A DNA stretch of 64,000 bases from Streptococcus mitis (GTDB lineage: Bacteria; Bacillota; Bacilli; Lactobacillales; Streptococcaceae): NCBI RefSeq assembly GCF_002860865.1, contig NZ_PKIE01000001.1, positions 124,001 through 188,000 on the forward strand, in the 5' to 3' direction. Numbering within the stretch: the stretch's first letter is position 1; each line of letters starts with the position of its first letter. Below the pieces are notes generated by a model that worked only from the letters and a program-made list of their open reading frames with translations, did not search any database and was not told where the DNA came from. Below, piece by piece: positions 1 to 8,193 of this stretch. The position numbers and the translations under genes were made by a program.

Positions 1-366
1 TATTTCCCAAATGTGGAGATTATCGAGCTCCATCATGACAAGAAAAAGGATGCCCCGAGTGGAACAGCTATTAAAACAGCTGAATTGATGGCAGAAGTTC
101 GAGAGTCTATTCAGCAAGGTGCGACTGATGAGGAAGAACTGATTGCTGGTGCTCGTGGTGCTGACTTTGATGGCATGCGTATTCACTCAGTTCGTTTGCC
201 AGGCTTGGTAGCCCATCAGGAAGTCATCTTTGGCAATCAGGGAGAAGGATTGACCCTGCGTCATGACTCCTATGATCGTAGCTCCTTCATGACAGGGGTC
301 AATTTGGGAATTAAAGAAGTTGTCAAGCGTCATGAGCTTGTCTATGGATTAGAACACTTATTATGA
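1..366 (+). CDS. dapB: 4-hydroxy-tetrahydrodipicolinate reductase, C-terminal part (5' end outside window)
   Basis: The reading frame is open from base 1, so the gene begins upstream of the window; an internal GTG at 13 is not a credible start. The visible 121 codons contain the DapB substrate-binding signature [15 protein letters not shown] (about residues 9-23 of the fragment), including the conserved Lys-x-Asp-Ala-Pro-Ser-Gly-Thr loop. DapB uses NAD(P)H to reduce the dehydrated product of DapA in the lysine/diaminopimelate pathway in the cytoplasm. Its TGA overlaps the ATG of cca (ATGA at 363-366), so the two genes are translationally coupled. In lysine-type Gram-positives this pathway feeds lysine for MurE. 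Confidence 0.95.
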   Translation, partial: YFPNVEIIELHHDKKKDAPSGTAIKTAELMAEVRESIQQGATDEEELIAGARGADFDGMRIHSVRLPGLVAHQEVIFGNQGEGLTLRHDSYDRSSFMTGVNLGIKEVVKRHELVYGLEHLL

Positions 367-1562
367 GATTAACGCAAATGCCTTCTGAATTTCAGAAGGC
401 TTTACCAGTATTAGAAAAAATTAAAGAAGCAGGTTTTGAAGCTTATTTTGTTGGGGGTTCTGTTCGAGATGCCCTCCTCAATCGTCCTATCCATGATGTG
501 GATATTGCGACGTCTTCTTATCCAGAAGAGACCAAGCAGATTTTTCCGCGAACAGCAGATATCGGAATCGAACATGGAACTGTCTTGGTTTTAGATGGGG
601 ACGAGGAGTATGAGGTGACGACCTTTCGAACTGAAGATGTCTATGTAGACTATCGCAGACCCAGTGCGGTTTCCTTTGTGCGCTCGCTAGAAGAAGACCT
701 CAATCGCCGTGATTTTACAGTCAATGCCTTTGCCTTGGACGAGGCAGGAGAAATCATAGACTTGTTCCATGGTTTAGAAGATTTGGAAAACCAAGTCTTG
801 CGAGCAGTTGGAGTGGCCAGTGAGCGTTTCAACGAAGATGCTTTGCGGATTATGCGTGGTTTCCGTTTTCAGGCCAGTCTTGGTTTTGAACTTGAGCCAG
901 AAACCTTTAAAGCTATGAAGACCTTGACGCCACTTTTGGAGAAAATTTCTGTAGAGCGTACTTTTGTTGAGTTTGATAAACTCTTGCTGGCTCCATTTTG
1001 GAGAAGGGGCTTGGCTTCCATGATTGAGAGTCAAGCTTATGACTATCTCCCTGATATGACAGCTAGCCAGAACAAGCTTAACAGACTGTTTGATTTGGAG
1101 ACTGATTTCACCTTTGAATCTTCAGAGCAAGCCTGGGCAGCTCTTTTGTGGGCTTTGGAGATTGAAAATGCGCAGCCATTTTTGAAAGCTTGGAAGACCT
1201 CACGCCAGTTTGCCAAGCAAGTTCAGGATTTGCTGACTATTTTGGCCTTGCGTGAAAAGGGAGAATTGAGCAAGCGCGATTGTTACCGCTTTGACTTGGA
1301 TTTGCTTTTACAGGCTGAAAATCTTCGTCAGGCTCAGGGAAAACCAGTCAACCCACAAGTCATCACAGAAACCTACCAGAGTCTGACCATTCATGACAAG
1401 AAAGAAATTCAGATTAATGGTGGCATTTTGATTAAGGAATATGGCTATCAACCAGGTCCAGACTTGGGAGAGATTTTAACAGAGATTGAATATGCCATTG
1501 TCGATGGCGAATTGGAAAATGACCGTCAAGCCATCCATGCTTATCTGAGGGAGAAAAAATGA
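363..1562 (+). CDS. cca: CCA-adding tRNA nucleotidyltransferase
   Basis: 399 aa, the usual size for a bacterial class II CCA-adding enzyme. The N-terminal polymerase head shows the nucleotidyltransferase signature FVGGSVRD (residues 29-36) and the metal-binding DVD (45-47), followed by [11 protein letters not shown] (about 115-125), typical of the poly(A) polymerase/CCA family. It adds or repairs the 3' CCA end of tRNAs without a nucleic-acid template. The start ATG overlaps the dapB stop, and the stop TGA overlaps the next gene's ATG (1559-1562), making dapB-cca-ABC-F a tight operon. A poly(A) polymerase is the only serious alternative and is unlikely in a streptococcus. Confidence 0.96.
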   Translation: MRLTQMPSEFQKALPVLEKIKEAGFEAYFVGGSVRDALLNRPIHDVDIATSSYPEETKQIFPRTADIGIEHGTVLVLDGDEEYEVTTFRTEDVYVDYRRPSAVSFVRSLEEDLNRRDFTVNAFALDEAGEIIDLFHGLEDLENQVLRAVGVASERFNEDALRIMRGFRFQASLGFELEPETFKAMKTLTPLLEKISVERTFVEFDKLLLAPFWRRGLASMIESQAYDYLPDMTASQNKLNRLFDLETDFTFESSEQAWAALLWALEIENAQPFLKAWKTSRQFAKQVQDLLTILALREKGELSKRDCYRFDLDLLLQAENLRQAQGKPVNPQVITETYQSLTIHDKKEIQINGGILIKEYGYQPGPDLGEILTEIEYAIVDGELENDRQAIHAYLREKK

Positions 1563-3430
1563 GTGATTTTATCGTTGAAAAACTAAGTAAATCCGTCGGT
1601 GACAAGACCGTTTTTAAGGATATTTCCTTTATTATCCATGACCTAGACAGAATTGGTCTGATTGGTGTCAATGGAACGGGGAAGACCACCCTTTTAGATG
1701 TTCTTTCTGGTGTTTCTGGCTTTGATGGGGATGTCAGTCCTTTTTCAGTTAAGAATGATTACCAGATTGGTTACTTGACCCAAGATCCTGATTTTGATGA
1801 TAGCAAGACGGTCTTGGATACAGTCTTATCCAGCGATCTCAAGGAAATCCAGCTTATTCGTGAGTATGAATTGATCATGCTCAACTATAGTGAGGACAAG
1901 CAGGCGCGTTTGGAACGGGTCATGGCAGAAATGGACTCTCTCCAAGCTTGGGAAATTGAGAGTCAGGTCAAGACGGTTCTTAGCAAGCTGGGGATTCAAG
2001 ACTTATCTACTCCAGTTGGAGAATTGTCAGGTGGCCTAAGAAGACGGGTCCAGTTGGCGCAAGTTTTACTTGGTAACCACGACCTCTTACTTCTGGATGA
2101 GCCGACCAACCATTTGGATATTGCGACTATTGAGTGGCTGACCCTCTTTTTGAAAAATTCCAAGAAAACAGTCCTCTTTATCACCCACGATCGCTACTTC
2201 TTAGACGCTTTGTCAACACGGATTTTCGAGTTGGATCGCGCAGGCTTGACCGAATATCAGGGCAATTATCAGGACTATGTTCGCCTTAAGGCGGAACAGG
2301 ACGAGCGCGACGCGGCTCTTCTTCACAAAAAGGAACAACTTTATAAGCAAGAATTGGCCTGGATGCGCAGACAACCGCAGGCGCGTGCGACCAAGCAACA
2401 AGCTCGTATCAATCGTTTCCATGACTTGAAAAAGGAAGTTTCAGGTAATACTACTGAGACAGACTTGACCATGAACTTTGAAACTAGTCGGATTGGGAAA
2501 AAAGTCATCGAGTTTCAGGATGTTTCCTTTGCCTATGAAAACAAGCCCATTTTGCAAGATTTTAATCTCTTGGTACAGGCTAAAGATCGTATTGGAATTG
2601 TTGGGGACAACGGTGTTGGGAAATCAACCCTGCTTAACCTAATTACAGGAAGTCTTGATCCGACCGAAGGACAAGTTGTGATTGGGGAAACAGTTCGCAT
2701 CGCCTATTTCTCTCAGCAAATTGAGGGTTTGGATGAAAGCAAGCGTGTTATCAATTACCTGCAAGAAGTGGCAGAAGAGGTCAAGACCAGCGGTGGTTCT
2801 ACGACTTCCATTGCAGAATTGCTAGAGCAGTTCCTTTTCCCACGCTCGACGCATGGAACCTTGATTGAGAAATTGTCTGGGGGAGAGAAAAAACGTCTTT
2901 ATCTCCTCAAATTGCTCTTGGAAAAACCAAATGTTCTTCTCTTGGATGAGCCGACCAATGATTTGGATATTGCAACCTTGACAGTTTTGGAGAATTTCTT
3001 GCAGAGCTTTGCAGGGCCTGTCTTGACAGTTAGCCATGACCGCTATTTCTTGGATAAGGTAGCGACCAAGATTCTCGCTTTTGAGGATGGCAAGATTCGT
3101 CCTTTCTTTGGTCATTACACCGACTATCTAGATGAAAAAGCCTTTGAAACAGATATGGCCAATCAAGTGCAAAAGGCCGAAAAGGAAAAAGTGGTCAAGG
3201 TTCGAGAAGACAAGAAACGCATGACCTACCAAGAAAAGCAGGAGTGGGCAAGCATTGAAGGCGATATTGAAAACTTGGAAAATCGTATCGCTGCTATTGA
3301 AGAGGAGATGCAGGCCAACGGCTCTGATTTTGGCAAACTAGCTACTCTTCAAAAAGAACTGGATGAGAAAAACGAAGCACTCCTTGAAAAATACGAACGC
3401 TATGAATACCTAAGTGACTTTGATAACTAG
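1559..3430 (+). CDS. ABC-F family ATPase (Uup-like), two ABC domains
   Basis: 623 aa with no membrane segments and two ATP-binding cassettes: Walker [10 protein letters not shown] (about 36-44), signature LSGG (about 155) and DEPTNHLD (about 179), then Walker [10 protein letters not shown] (about 350), LSGGEKK (about 438) and DEPTNDLD (about 462). Between them lies the charged ABC-F linker, and a Glu/Lys-rich coiled coil follows residue 540, as in Uup. ABC-F proteins act on the ribosome (translation factors or antibiotic protection) rather than as transporters. Its place in a dapB-cca operon suggests a housekeeping role, but the exact subgroup (Uup or YdiF-like) is an inference. ATG overlaps the cca stop; a GAGGGAG ribosome site precedes it. 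Confidence 0.9.
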   Translation: MSDFIVEKLSKSVGDKTVFKDISFIIHDLDRIGLIGVNGTGKTTLLDVLSGVSGFDGDVSPFSVKNDYQIGYLTQDPDFDDSKTVLDTVLSSDLKEIQLIREYELIMLNYSEDKQARLERVMAEMDSLQAWEIESQVKTVLSKLGIQDLSTPVGELSGGLRRRVQLAQVLLGNHDLLLLDEPTNHLDIATIEWLTLFLKNSKKTVLFITHDRYFLDALSTRIFELDRAGLTEYQGNYQDYVRLKAEQDERDAALLHKKEQLYKQELAWMRRQPQARATKQQARINRFHDLKKEVSGNTTETDLTMNFETSRIGKKVIEFQDVSFAYENKPILQDFNLLVQAKDRIGIVGDNGVGKSTLLNLITGSLDPTEGQVVIGETVRIAYFSQQIEGLDESKRVINYLQEVAEEVKTSGGSTTSIAELLEQFLFPRSTHGTLIEKLSGGEKKRLYLLKLLLEKPNVLLLDEPTNDLDIATLTVLENFLQSFAGPVLTVSHDRYFLDKVATKILAFEDGKIRPFFGHYTDYLDEKAFETDMANQVQKAEKEKVVKVREDKKRMTYQEKQEWASIEGDIENLENRIAAIEEEMQANGSDFGKLATLQKELDEKNEALLEKYERYEYLSDFDN

Positions 3431-3477
3431 AAGAATAGAAAAATCCCGTCTCATGACAGGATTTCTCTATTCTTTTT
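3431..3477. terminator. Bidirectional terminator between ABC-F gene and mntE-like gene
   Basis: A long hairpin (AGAATAGA and AATCC pairing with GGATTT and TCTATTCT) is flanked by a T run on the plus side. It lies immediately after the ABC-F stop and overlaps the last codons of the convergent CDF gene (stop at 3467-3469), so it probably ends transcripts from both sides. Confidence 0.8.
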
Positions 3478-4651
3478 TGGTTTCTTGATGAAAGATATTT
3501 TGCCAAGTTTCGTGGCGACGCCAGATACTGGTATGGACAATTCCGTCCAATTCATAGCTGATGAGTTTTGTTTTCTGACTGATGGAAGTGATTTGGATGT
3601 CCTTGATAGCTGAATTCAAGTCTTTTTCGGCTTTATAGGCCTCTTTATCCATCTGCTCTCCATCCTGACGAATATAGACAAAATCATCAGCCAAGAGTTC
3701 TTCCAGTTGATTTCCTTGGTCAATCAATTGTTCACGCATAAGCAATTTTTTATAGACATTGTCTAAAACTTCATCTTCAGGGATAGGTGCTGGCTCGATA
3801 TGGACATCGGTATCAAAGACTCCAAAACGTTCCTCCAGCATAGACTCGACCTGATCCGCAATTTCATGGCTTTCAAAAACAGACAAGTCAGGATTCATTT
3901 CTAGTGTAATATCAAGGTAGATGTTACTACCGTAGGTGCGACCTCTTTGCGACTTAACCTTGCTGATCTTGGGAATTTCCATGATAGCCTTTTGATAGTC
4001 CTCAAGCAGACGGTCGTCAAAGCCATCCGAAAGGCTAAAGGAAGACTCGATGAAGATATCATAGGCAGTTTTCAAGATAAAGAAAGTGATGATGATGGCA
4101 ACCAGTTTATCCACAATGGGATAATTGAAACTGCTAGCCAGGATGGCAATGGTAGTACCAAGTGAGGTAACAGCGTCAGAAAGATTGTCTTTGGCGGCAG
4201 CCTTCAGTGCCTTAGAGTTGGATTTCTTACTGAGGCCAGTATTGTAGAGATAGACTAGAAACATAATCGCTGCAGACATAATTCCTAGAGTTGCACCCAG
4301 AGGGTCAATGACTGTTTCTTCACGACTGAGAATCTTCTGAATGGTATCCCGAAGTACATCGAAACCAACATAGAACATGATAATGGAAGTGATTAAGCTA
4401 GCCAAATCCTCAATCTTCCAGTGGCCAAAACGGTGGTCTCGGTCAGCAGGCTGGCGCGCCATTCGAATCCCAATCAGAAGAGCAACATTTCCAATGATGT
4501 CCGATACGTTGTTAAAACCATCGGCCACCAAACTGGATGAATGGAGGAGGTGACCAGTTGCCAATTTTGCTGCAGACAAGATTAAATAGGTCGAAATACT
4601 GATAATGGCCCCACGCTCAGCTAACTTGAGATTTGAGATAGATTGCTTCAT
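3467..4651 (-). CDS. mntE: CDF-family divalent cation exporter, manganese efflux protein-like
   Basis: 394 aa cation diffusion facilitator. The N-terminal ~200 residues hold the six-helix membrane domain with HSSSLVADGFNNVSD in TM2 and the paired Asp motif DNLSDAVTSLGT in TM5, which form the metal site; the C-terminal cytoplasmic domain carries the CDF ferredoxin-like fold. CDF proteins export Mn, Zn, Fe or Co in exchange for protons. Assignment to manganese rests on similarity of this locus to the pneumococcal mntE/mgtA pair and on the Mn riboswitch of the divergent neighbour. AAGGAAG precedes the ATG. The promoter is at 4685-4713; I see no riboswitch on this side. Zinc export (czcD-like) is the alternative. 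Confidence 0.85.
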   Translation of the reverse strand: MKQSISNLKLAERGAIISISTYLILSAAKLATGHLLHSSSLVADGFNNVSDIIGNVALLIGIRMARQPADRDHRFGHWKIEDLASLITSIIMFYVGFDVLRDTIQKILSREETVIDPLGATLGIMSAAIMFLVYLYNTGLSKKSNSKALKAAAKDNLSDAVTSLGTTIAILASSFNYPIVDKLVAIIITFFILKTAYDIFIESSFSLSDGFDDRLLEDYQKAIMEIPKISKVKSQRGRTYGSNIYLDITLEMNPDLSVFESHEIADQVESMLEERFGVFDTDVHIEPAPIPEDEVLDNVYKKLLMREQLIDQGNQLEELLADDFVYIRQDGEQMDKEAYKAEKDLNSAIKDIQITSISQKTKLISYELDGIVHTSIWRRHETWQNIFHQETKKE

Positions 4652-4684
4652 TCAACTTCCTTTCTAGTCACATAGCATTCTACC

Positions 4685-4713
4685 ATTATACTGGTTTTCA
4701 AGGGAAAATTCAA
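4685..4713 (-). promoter_or_regulatory. Sigma-A promoter of the mntE-like gene
   Basis: Read on the minus strand: TTGAAT (4713-4708), 17-bp spacer, TATAAT (4690-4685). The start codon is about 34 bp further on, leaving a short leader with an AAGGAAG ribosome site. Confidence 0.75.
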
Positions 4714-4732
4714 ATAAGTCAGTTTTTACTCT

Positions 4733-4760
4733 TTGAAAACTTTTCAAAATTTGGTATAAT
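4733..4760 (+). promoter_or_regulatory. Sigma-A promoter of the mgtA-like gene
   Basis: TTGAAA at 4733-4738, 16-bp spacer, TATAAT at 4755-4760 with an extended TGG in front. The -35 box lies inside a 17-bp palindrome (4732-4748, arms TTTGAAAA / TTTTCAAA). Transcription would start about 4767, exactly at the beginning of the riboswitch. Confidence 0.75.
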
Positions 4761-4763
4761 AGT

Positions 4764-4893
4764 ACTACTCAAGGGAGTAGCTGGCAGAAACCTGTGATAG
4801 TGTCGTCATTCCGAATTTTATACTGAAAAGTATGCTTTCCGGCACTATCTTAAACAGCGAGACTTGTTATGATTAACAGGTCTCTTTTTGTTT
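4764..4893 (+). promoter_or_regulatory. yybP-ykoY manganese riboswitch with terminator expression platform
   Basis: The leader has the yybP-ykoY hallmarks: the CTACTC/GGGAGTAG element at 4765-4780 (P1/L1), a GATAGTG/CACTATC stem (4796-4802 with 4843-4849), and the second conserved loop with TTTCCGG at about 4836-4842, the pair of loops that binds Mn2+. It is followed by a terminator hairpin GAGAC-T-TGTTA / TAACAGGTCTC (4859-4884) and a T-rich run. In this class Mn2+ stabilises the aptamer and disrupts the terminator, switching on an exporter. The downstream gene is a cation P-type ATPase, as expected. Confidence 0.88.
4859..4893 (+). terminator. Riboswitch-controlled intrinsic terminator
   Basis: Eleven-base-pair stem GAGACTTGTTA / TAACAGGTCTC with one G-U pair, a TGAT loop, then TTTTTGTTT. 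The 5' arm follows the aptamer directly, consistent with transcription attenuation of the P-type ATPase gene. Confidence 0.85.
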
Positions 4894-4957
4894 GTCGTGA
4901 AAAGATACGATAAGGAAAAGAGAGTCTGTTTTGCACACAATGTCAAGGAGGAGACAC

Positions 4958-7654
4958 ATGTCAAAAGAACAAAAACGCCAAGCGTTTTACACTCAGAGTC
5001 CTAAAGAGGTCTTGAAGGTTGTGGATGCGACCGAGCAAGGTTTGTCATCAAGTGAGGCGGAAAAGCGCCTTGCCGAATTTGGCCACAATGAACTCGAAGA
5101 AGGCGAGAAACGATCAATTCTGGTCAAATTCATTGAGCAATTTAAGGATTTGATGATTATTATCCTAGTTGCGGCAGCAATCTTGTCAGTTGTGACTTCT
5201 GGTGGGGAAGATATCGCCGATGCCATTATCATCCTAGCCGTGGTTATCATCAACGCTGCTTTTGGTGTTTACCAAGAAGGGAAAGCCGAAGAAGCGATCG
5301 AAGCCCTCAAATCCATGTCTAGTCCAGCTGCCCGCGTTTTGCGTGATGGGCACATGGCTGAGATTGACTCTAAAGAATTGGTTCCAGGTGATATCGTTGC
5401 CCTTGAAGCAGGTGACGTAGTGCCAGCAGACCTACGTTTGCTAGAAGCCAACTCTCTTAAAATCGAAGAAGCAGCCTTGACAGGTGAGTCTGTACCAGTC
5501 GAAAAAGACTTATCAGTCGAATTAGCTACAGATGCTGGTATTGGTGACCGTGTCAACATGGCCTTCCAAAACTCAAACGTGACCTATGGTCGTGGAATGG
5601 GTGTTGTTGTCAATACTGGTATGTACACTGAAGTTGGTCATATCGCTGGTATGCTCCAAGATGCGGATGAGACAGATACACCACTTAAACAAAACTTGAA
5701 CAACCTTTCTAAGGTCTTGACCTATGCTATCTTGGTCATTGCCCTTGTTACCTTTGTAGTGGGTGTCTTCATTCAAGGGAAAAACCCGCTTGGTGAGTTG
5801 ATGACCTCTGTTGCGCTTGCCGTTGCAGCCATTCCAGAAGGGCTCCCAGCTATCGTAACTATCGTTCTTGCCCTTGGTACTCAAGTTTTGGCCAAACGTA
5901 ACTCTATCGTTCGGAAGTTACCGGCAGTTGAAACACTTGGTTCAACAGAAATCATTGCTTCTGATAAGACTGGTACGCTGACTATGAACAAGATGACGGT
6001 TGAAAAAGTCTTCTACGATGCAGTCCTACATGATTCAGCTGATGACATTGAACTGGGTCTTGAAATGCCCCTTCTTCGTTCAGTTGTCTTGGCCAATGAT
6101 ACGAAAATTGATGTGGAAGGCAACCTGATTGGTGACCCAACCGAAACAGCCTTTATTCAATATGCCTTAGACAAGGGCTATGATGTCAAAGGATTTTTAG
6201 AGAAATATCCTCGTGTGGCTGAGTTGCCATTTGACTCTGATCGTAAGCTCATGTCAACGGTTCACCCACTTGCAGATGGACGCTTCCTCGTAGCTGTTAA
6301 AGGTGCGCCAGACCAACTTTTGAAACGTTGTGTTCTCCGTGACAAAGCTGGGGATATTGCTCCGATTGACGAGAAGGTTACAAACCTCATTCACACAAAC
6401 AACTCTGAAATGGCTCATCAAGCCTTGCGTGTCCTTGCAGGTGCCTATAAGATTATCGACAGCATTCCAGCAAACCTGACTTCTGAAGAGCTTGAAAATG
6501 ATTTAATCTTTACTGGTTTGATTGGGATGATTGACCCTGAACGTCCTGAGGCAGCTGAGGCTGTTCGTGTGGCTAAGGAAGCTGGAATTCGTCCAATTAT
6601 GATTACAGGTGACCACCAAGACACTGCAGAAGCTATTGCCAAACGTTTGGGAATCATTGACGCAAACGATACAGAAGGCCACGTTTTAACTGGTGCTGAA
6701 CTCAACGAACTATCTGATGAAGACTTTGAAAAAGTTGTTGGTCAGTACTCTGTTTATGCCCGTGTGTCTCCAGAGCACAAGGTTCGTATCGTCAAGGCTT
6801 GGCAAAAACAAGGTAAGGTTGTTGCCATGACAGGTGACGGTGTCAATGATGCGCCAGCTCTGAAAACAGCCGATATCGGTATCGGTATGGGAATCACTGG
6901 TACAGAGGTCTCTAAGGGAGCTTCTGACATGATTCTTGCAGATGATAACTTTGCGACTATTATCGTTGCAGTTGAAGAAGGACGTAAGGTCTTCTCAAAC
7001 ATTCAAAAGACGATTCAGTACCTACTTTCTGCCAATACTGCTGAAGTATTAACCATCTTCCTATCAACCTTGTTTGGTTGGGACGTCTTGCAGCCAGTTC
7101 ATCTTTTGTGGATCAACTTGGTAACAGATACCTTCCCAGCTATCGCTCTTGGTGTTGAACCTGCTGAGCCTGGTGTCATGAACCATAAACCACGTGGACG
7201 CAAGGCAAGCTTCTTCTCAGGTGGTGTTTTGAGTTCTATCATCTATCAAGGTGTACTCCAAGCAGCTATTGTTATGAGTGTTTATGGTCTTGCCCTTCTT
7301 TACCCAGTTCACGTGGGTGACAATCATGCCATTCATGCGGATGCTCTTACTATGGCCTTTGCAACTCTTGGTTTGATTCAGCTCTTCCATGCTTATAATG
7401 TCAAGTCTGTTTACCAATCCATCTTGACAGTTGGCCCATTCAAGTCTAAGACATTTAACTGGTCCATCTTGGTATCCTTCATCCTTCTCATGGCAACAAT
7501 CGTTGTAGAACCGCTTGAAGGAATCTTCCACGTAACCAAACTAGACTTGTCACAATGGGGAATCGTTATGGGCGGAAGTTTCTCAATGATTATTATCGTC
7601 GAAATCGTTAAGTTTGTTCAACGTAAACTTGGCTTTGATAAGAATGCGATTTAA
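4958..7654 (+). CDS. mgtA: Cation-transporting P-type ATPase (MgtA/PacL-like, probable Mn2+/Ca2+ exporter)
   Basis: 898 aa P2-type ATPase. Visible landmarks: M4 PEGLPAI (about 293-299), phosphorylation motif DKTGTLT (about 335), TGDGVNDAP hinge (about 625), and M6 NLVTDTFPA. Together with the absence of N-terminal CxxC metal domains these place it with PacL/SERCA-like pumps. The Mn riboswitch upstream points to manganese export; pneumococcal homologues have been described both as Ca2+ (CaxP) and Mn2+ (MgtA) exporters. The start is the ATG at 4958 with AAGGAGG at 4945-4951; an upstream in-frame ATG at 4931 lacks a ribosome site. It is monocistronic, ending at the 7659 terminator. Confidence 0.9.
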   Translation: MSKEQKRQAFYTQSPKEVLKVVDATEQGLSSSEAEKRLAEFGHNELEEGEKRSILVKFIEQFKDLMIIILVAAAILSVVTSGGEDIADAIIILAVVIINAAFGVYQEGKAEEAIEALKSMSSPAARVLRDGHMAEIDSKELVPGDIVALEAGDVVPADLRLLEANSLKIEEAALTGESVPVEKDLSVELATDAGIGDRVNMAFQNSNVTYGRGMGVVVNTGMYTEVGHIAGMLQDADETDTPLKQNLNNLSKVLTYAILVIALVTFVVGVFIQGKNPLGELMTSVALAVAAIPEGLPAIVTIVLALGTQVLAKRNSIVRKLPAVETLGSTEIIASDKTGTLTMNKMTVEKVFYDAVLHDSADDIELGLEMPLLRSVVLANDTKIDVEGNLIGDPTETAFIQYALDKGYDVKGFLEKYPRVAELPFDSDRKLMSTVHPLADGRFLVAVKGAPDQLLKRCVLRDKAGDIAPIDEKVTNLIHTNNSEMAHQALRVLAGAYKIIDSIPANLTSEELENDLIFTGLIGMIDPERPEAAEAVRVAKEAGIRPIMITGDHQDTAEAIAKRLGIIDANDTEGHVLTGAELNELSDEDFEKVVGQYSVYARVSPEHKVRIVKAWQKQGKVVAMTGDGVNDAPALKTADIGIGMGITGTEVSKGASDMILADDNFATIIVAVEEGRKVFSNIQKTIQYLLSANTAEVLTIFLSTLFGWDVLQPVHLLWINLVTDTFPAIALGVEPAEPGVMNHKPRGRKASFFSGGVLSSIIYQGVLQAAIVMSVYGLALLYPVHVGDNHAIHADALTMAFATLGLIQLFHAYNVKSVYQSILTVGPFKSKTFNWSILVSFILLMATIVVEPLEGIFHVTKLDLSQWGIVMGGSFSMIIIVEIVKFVQRKLGFDKNAI

Positions 7655-7658
7655 AAAG

Positions 7659-7686
7659 AAAAAGTCATCTTCGGATGGCTTTTTGC
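7659..7686 (+). terminator. Terminator of mgtA-like gene
   Basis: AAAAGTCATC / GATGGCTTTT stem capped by a stable CUUCGG tetraloop and followed by a T run. Confidence 0.85.
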
Positions 7687-7771
7687 TACAGTTGAGGGAA
7701 AGGGCTTGCAGTTATCGTCTTTTGTGCTATAATTGCTATAATATAGTAAAGATCAAGAGGAGTGTGAGCAA

Positions 7772-8182
7772 GTGGAAAAGAAAATTGTAAAGGATATTTT
7801 GTTTTTATCTCAGGTGTCTCAGCCGGCAAGTCAGGATGATCTGTATCTTGCCAGAGATTTGCAGGATACACTCTTAGCAAATCGTGAAACCTGTGTCGGT
7901 CTAGCTGCCAATATGATTGGAGTGCAGAAGCGCGTGATTATTTTTAATCTTGGCTTGGTTCCCGTGGTCATGTTTAACCCAGTGCTCCTGTCCTCTGAAG
8001 GACCTTATGAGACAGAGGAAGGCTGTTTGTCCTTGACGGGTGTGAGATCAACTAAGCGTTTTGAAACCATAAGGGTTGCTTATCGTGACAGCAAGTGGCA
8101 GGAACAGACCATTACCTTGACAGGATTCCCAGCTCAGATTTGCCAGCATGAACTGGATCACTTGGAAGGACGAATCATTTAG
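7772..8182 (+). CDS. def: Peptide deformylase paralogue with altered motif I
   Basis: 136 aa, short type III-like deformylase. Metal-ligand motifs are intact: EGCLS (motif II) and HELDH (motif III). Motif I, normally GhGhAAPQ, reads GLAANMIG: the proline is Asn and the catalytic oxyanion-hole glutamine is Met. Firmicutes often carry two def genes, one essential and one of doubtful activity; this looks like the second kind, so activity in removing the N-formyl group from nascent proteins cannot be assumed. The start is GTG 7772, with AAGAGGAG upstream; a GTG at 7763 runs straight into TGA. It is followed 11 bp later by the membrane-protein gene. Confidence 0.85.
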   Translation: MEKKIVKDILFLSQVSQPASQDDLYLARDLQDTLLANRETCVGLAANMIGVQKRVIIFNLGLVPVVMFNPVLLSSEGPYETEEGCLSLTGVRSTKRFETIRVAYRDSKWQEQTITLTGFPAQICQHELDHLEGRII

Positions 8183-8193
8183 GAGGAAAGCAA

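Noticed and set aside
774..1034. Minus-strand frames within cca and other housekeeping genes
   Set aside because: Mirror frames of well-supported genes; no motif, no ribosome site.
4931..4957. ATG at 4931 as start of the P-type ATPase
   Set aside because: No ribosome site before it; ATG 4958 is behind AAGGAGG and gives the normal MgtA/PacL N-terminus.
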